From Eubacteriales bacterium (lineage in GTDB: Bacteria; Bacillota; Clostridia; Christensenellales; CAG-138), in NCBI GenBank assembly GCA_028701165.1, contig JAQVRG010000117.1:1-5449 (forward strand): a stretch of 5,449 bases of DNA. Reading direction: 5' to 3'. The notes under the pieces are model-generated. The model ran no database searches and was not told the origin of the DNA. It saw only the letters and a program-made list of their open reading frames with translations. The position numbers and the translations under genes were made by a program. This document shows positions 5,357-5,449 of the stretch, in pieces. Numbering within the stretch: position 1 is the stretch's first letter; each line of letters begins with the position of its first letter.

Positions 5357-5394
5357 AAAAATGGGGGCGGAGCGGCAAACGCCGCTCCGCCCTC
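5357..5394 (-). terminator. Strong intrinsic terminator of a gene off the right edge
   Basis: A perfect 12-bp stem, GGGCGGAGCGGC (5365-5376) with GCCGCTCCGCCC (5381-5392), has a 4-nt loop and can extend two more pairs. On the minus strand it is followed by CA and then TTTTT (5361-5357). On the plus strand only three T follow, so the minus orientation is favoured. Confidence 0.75.
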
Positions 5395-5421
5395 CGGTTT
5401 AAGAGAATATTCCGCGCCGCG

Positions 5422-5449
5422 TCACACCATGCGCTCAGCGTGACCAAGC
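5422..5449 (-). CDS. Possible C-terminal end of an upstream minus-strand gene
   Basis: One minus-strand frame entering from the right edge reads LGHAERMV and stops at TGA (5422-5424), 28 nt before the strong terminator at 5357-5394, a natural distance. A second frame stops at 5435-5437, so the correct one cannot be decided from 28 bases. No product can be assigned. Confidence 0.2.

Noticed and set aside
5226..5447. 73-residue minus-strand open frame upstream of the methyltransferase
   Set aside because: It runs through a strong terminator hairpin and the methyltransferase promoter, and its composition is unlike a protein.
1..5449. CRISPR array, tRNA, rRNA, insertion sequence or prophage genes
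   Set aside because: No regularly spaced direct repeats, tRNA-like cloverleaf, rRNA sequence, or transposase/integrase motif is visible.

Overview
The window looks like chromosome of a moderately GC-rich Gram-positive anaerobe, most likely a Clostridia-type Bacillota. This is an inference from the strong Shine-Dalgarno sites (GGAGG/AGGAG), sigma-A-like promoters, a lipobox lipoprotein with an acidic Ala/Pro/Ser/Glu tether, a TraX-family membrane protein, and a small cysteine-rich protein of a type seen in Clostridia. No rRNA, tRNA, CRISPR array, transposase or phage gene is visible.

Left part, minus strand: the 5' portion of a TraX-family membrane protein gene runs off the left edge (about 1-597). 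Upstream of it lies a gene for an exported Asp-box (Ycf48/BNR-like) beta-propeller lipoprotein (695-1738), with a weak intrinsic terminator between the two. The lipoprotein gene has a well-formed promoter at 1868-1896 and an unusually long leader of about 120 nt that can fold.

Centre, plus strand: a divergent promoter at 1969-1997 drives a probable four-gene unit. It encodes a pyridoxamine-5'-phosphate-oxidase-like flavin split-barrel protein (2048-2497), DNA-3-methyladenine glycosylase I (tag, 2512-3114), an AraC-type regulator with a C-terminal GyrI-like effector domain (3137-3967), and a protein with 11 cysteines and three CxC motifs (4068-4616). The first three genes are 14 and 22 bp apart. 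The fourth follows after 100 bp with no clear terminator or promoter between, and the unit ends in a hairpin/T-tract terminator at 4616-4647. A coherent reading is a small-molecule-responsive stress unit: an effector-binding regulator together with a flavin/cofactor protein, an alkylation-repair enzyme and a thiol-rich protein. The individual families are recognisable; the joint function is inference.

Right part, minus strand: a class I SAM-dependent methyltransferase (4636-5229) converges on the operon and has its own extended -10 promoter. Upstream of that, a strong hairpin terminator at 5357-5394 marks the end of another minus-strand gene, of which at most a few codons are in the window.

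The window is mostly ordinary. The items worth a second look are the cysteine-rich protein and its linkage to Tag and the GyrI-type regulator, the structured lipoprotein leader, and a coding-like minus-strand remnant inside the divergent intergenic region.
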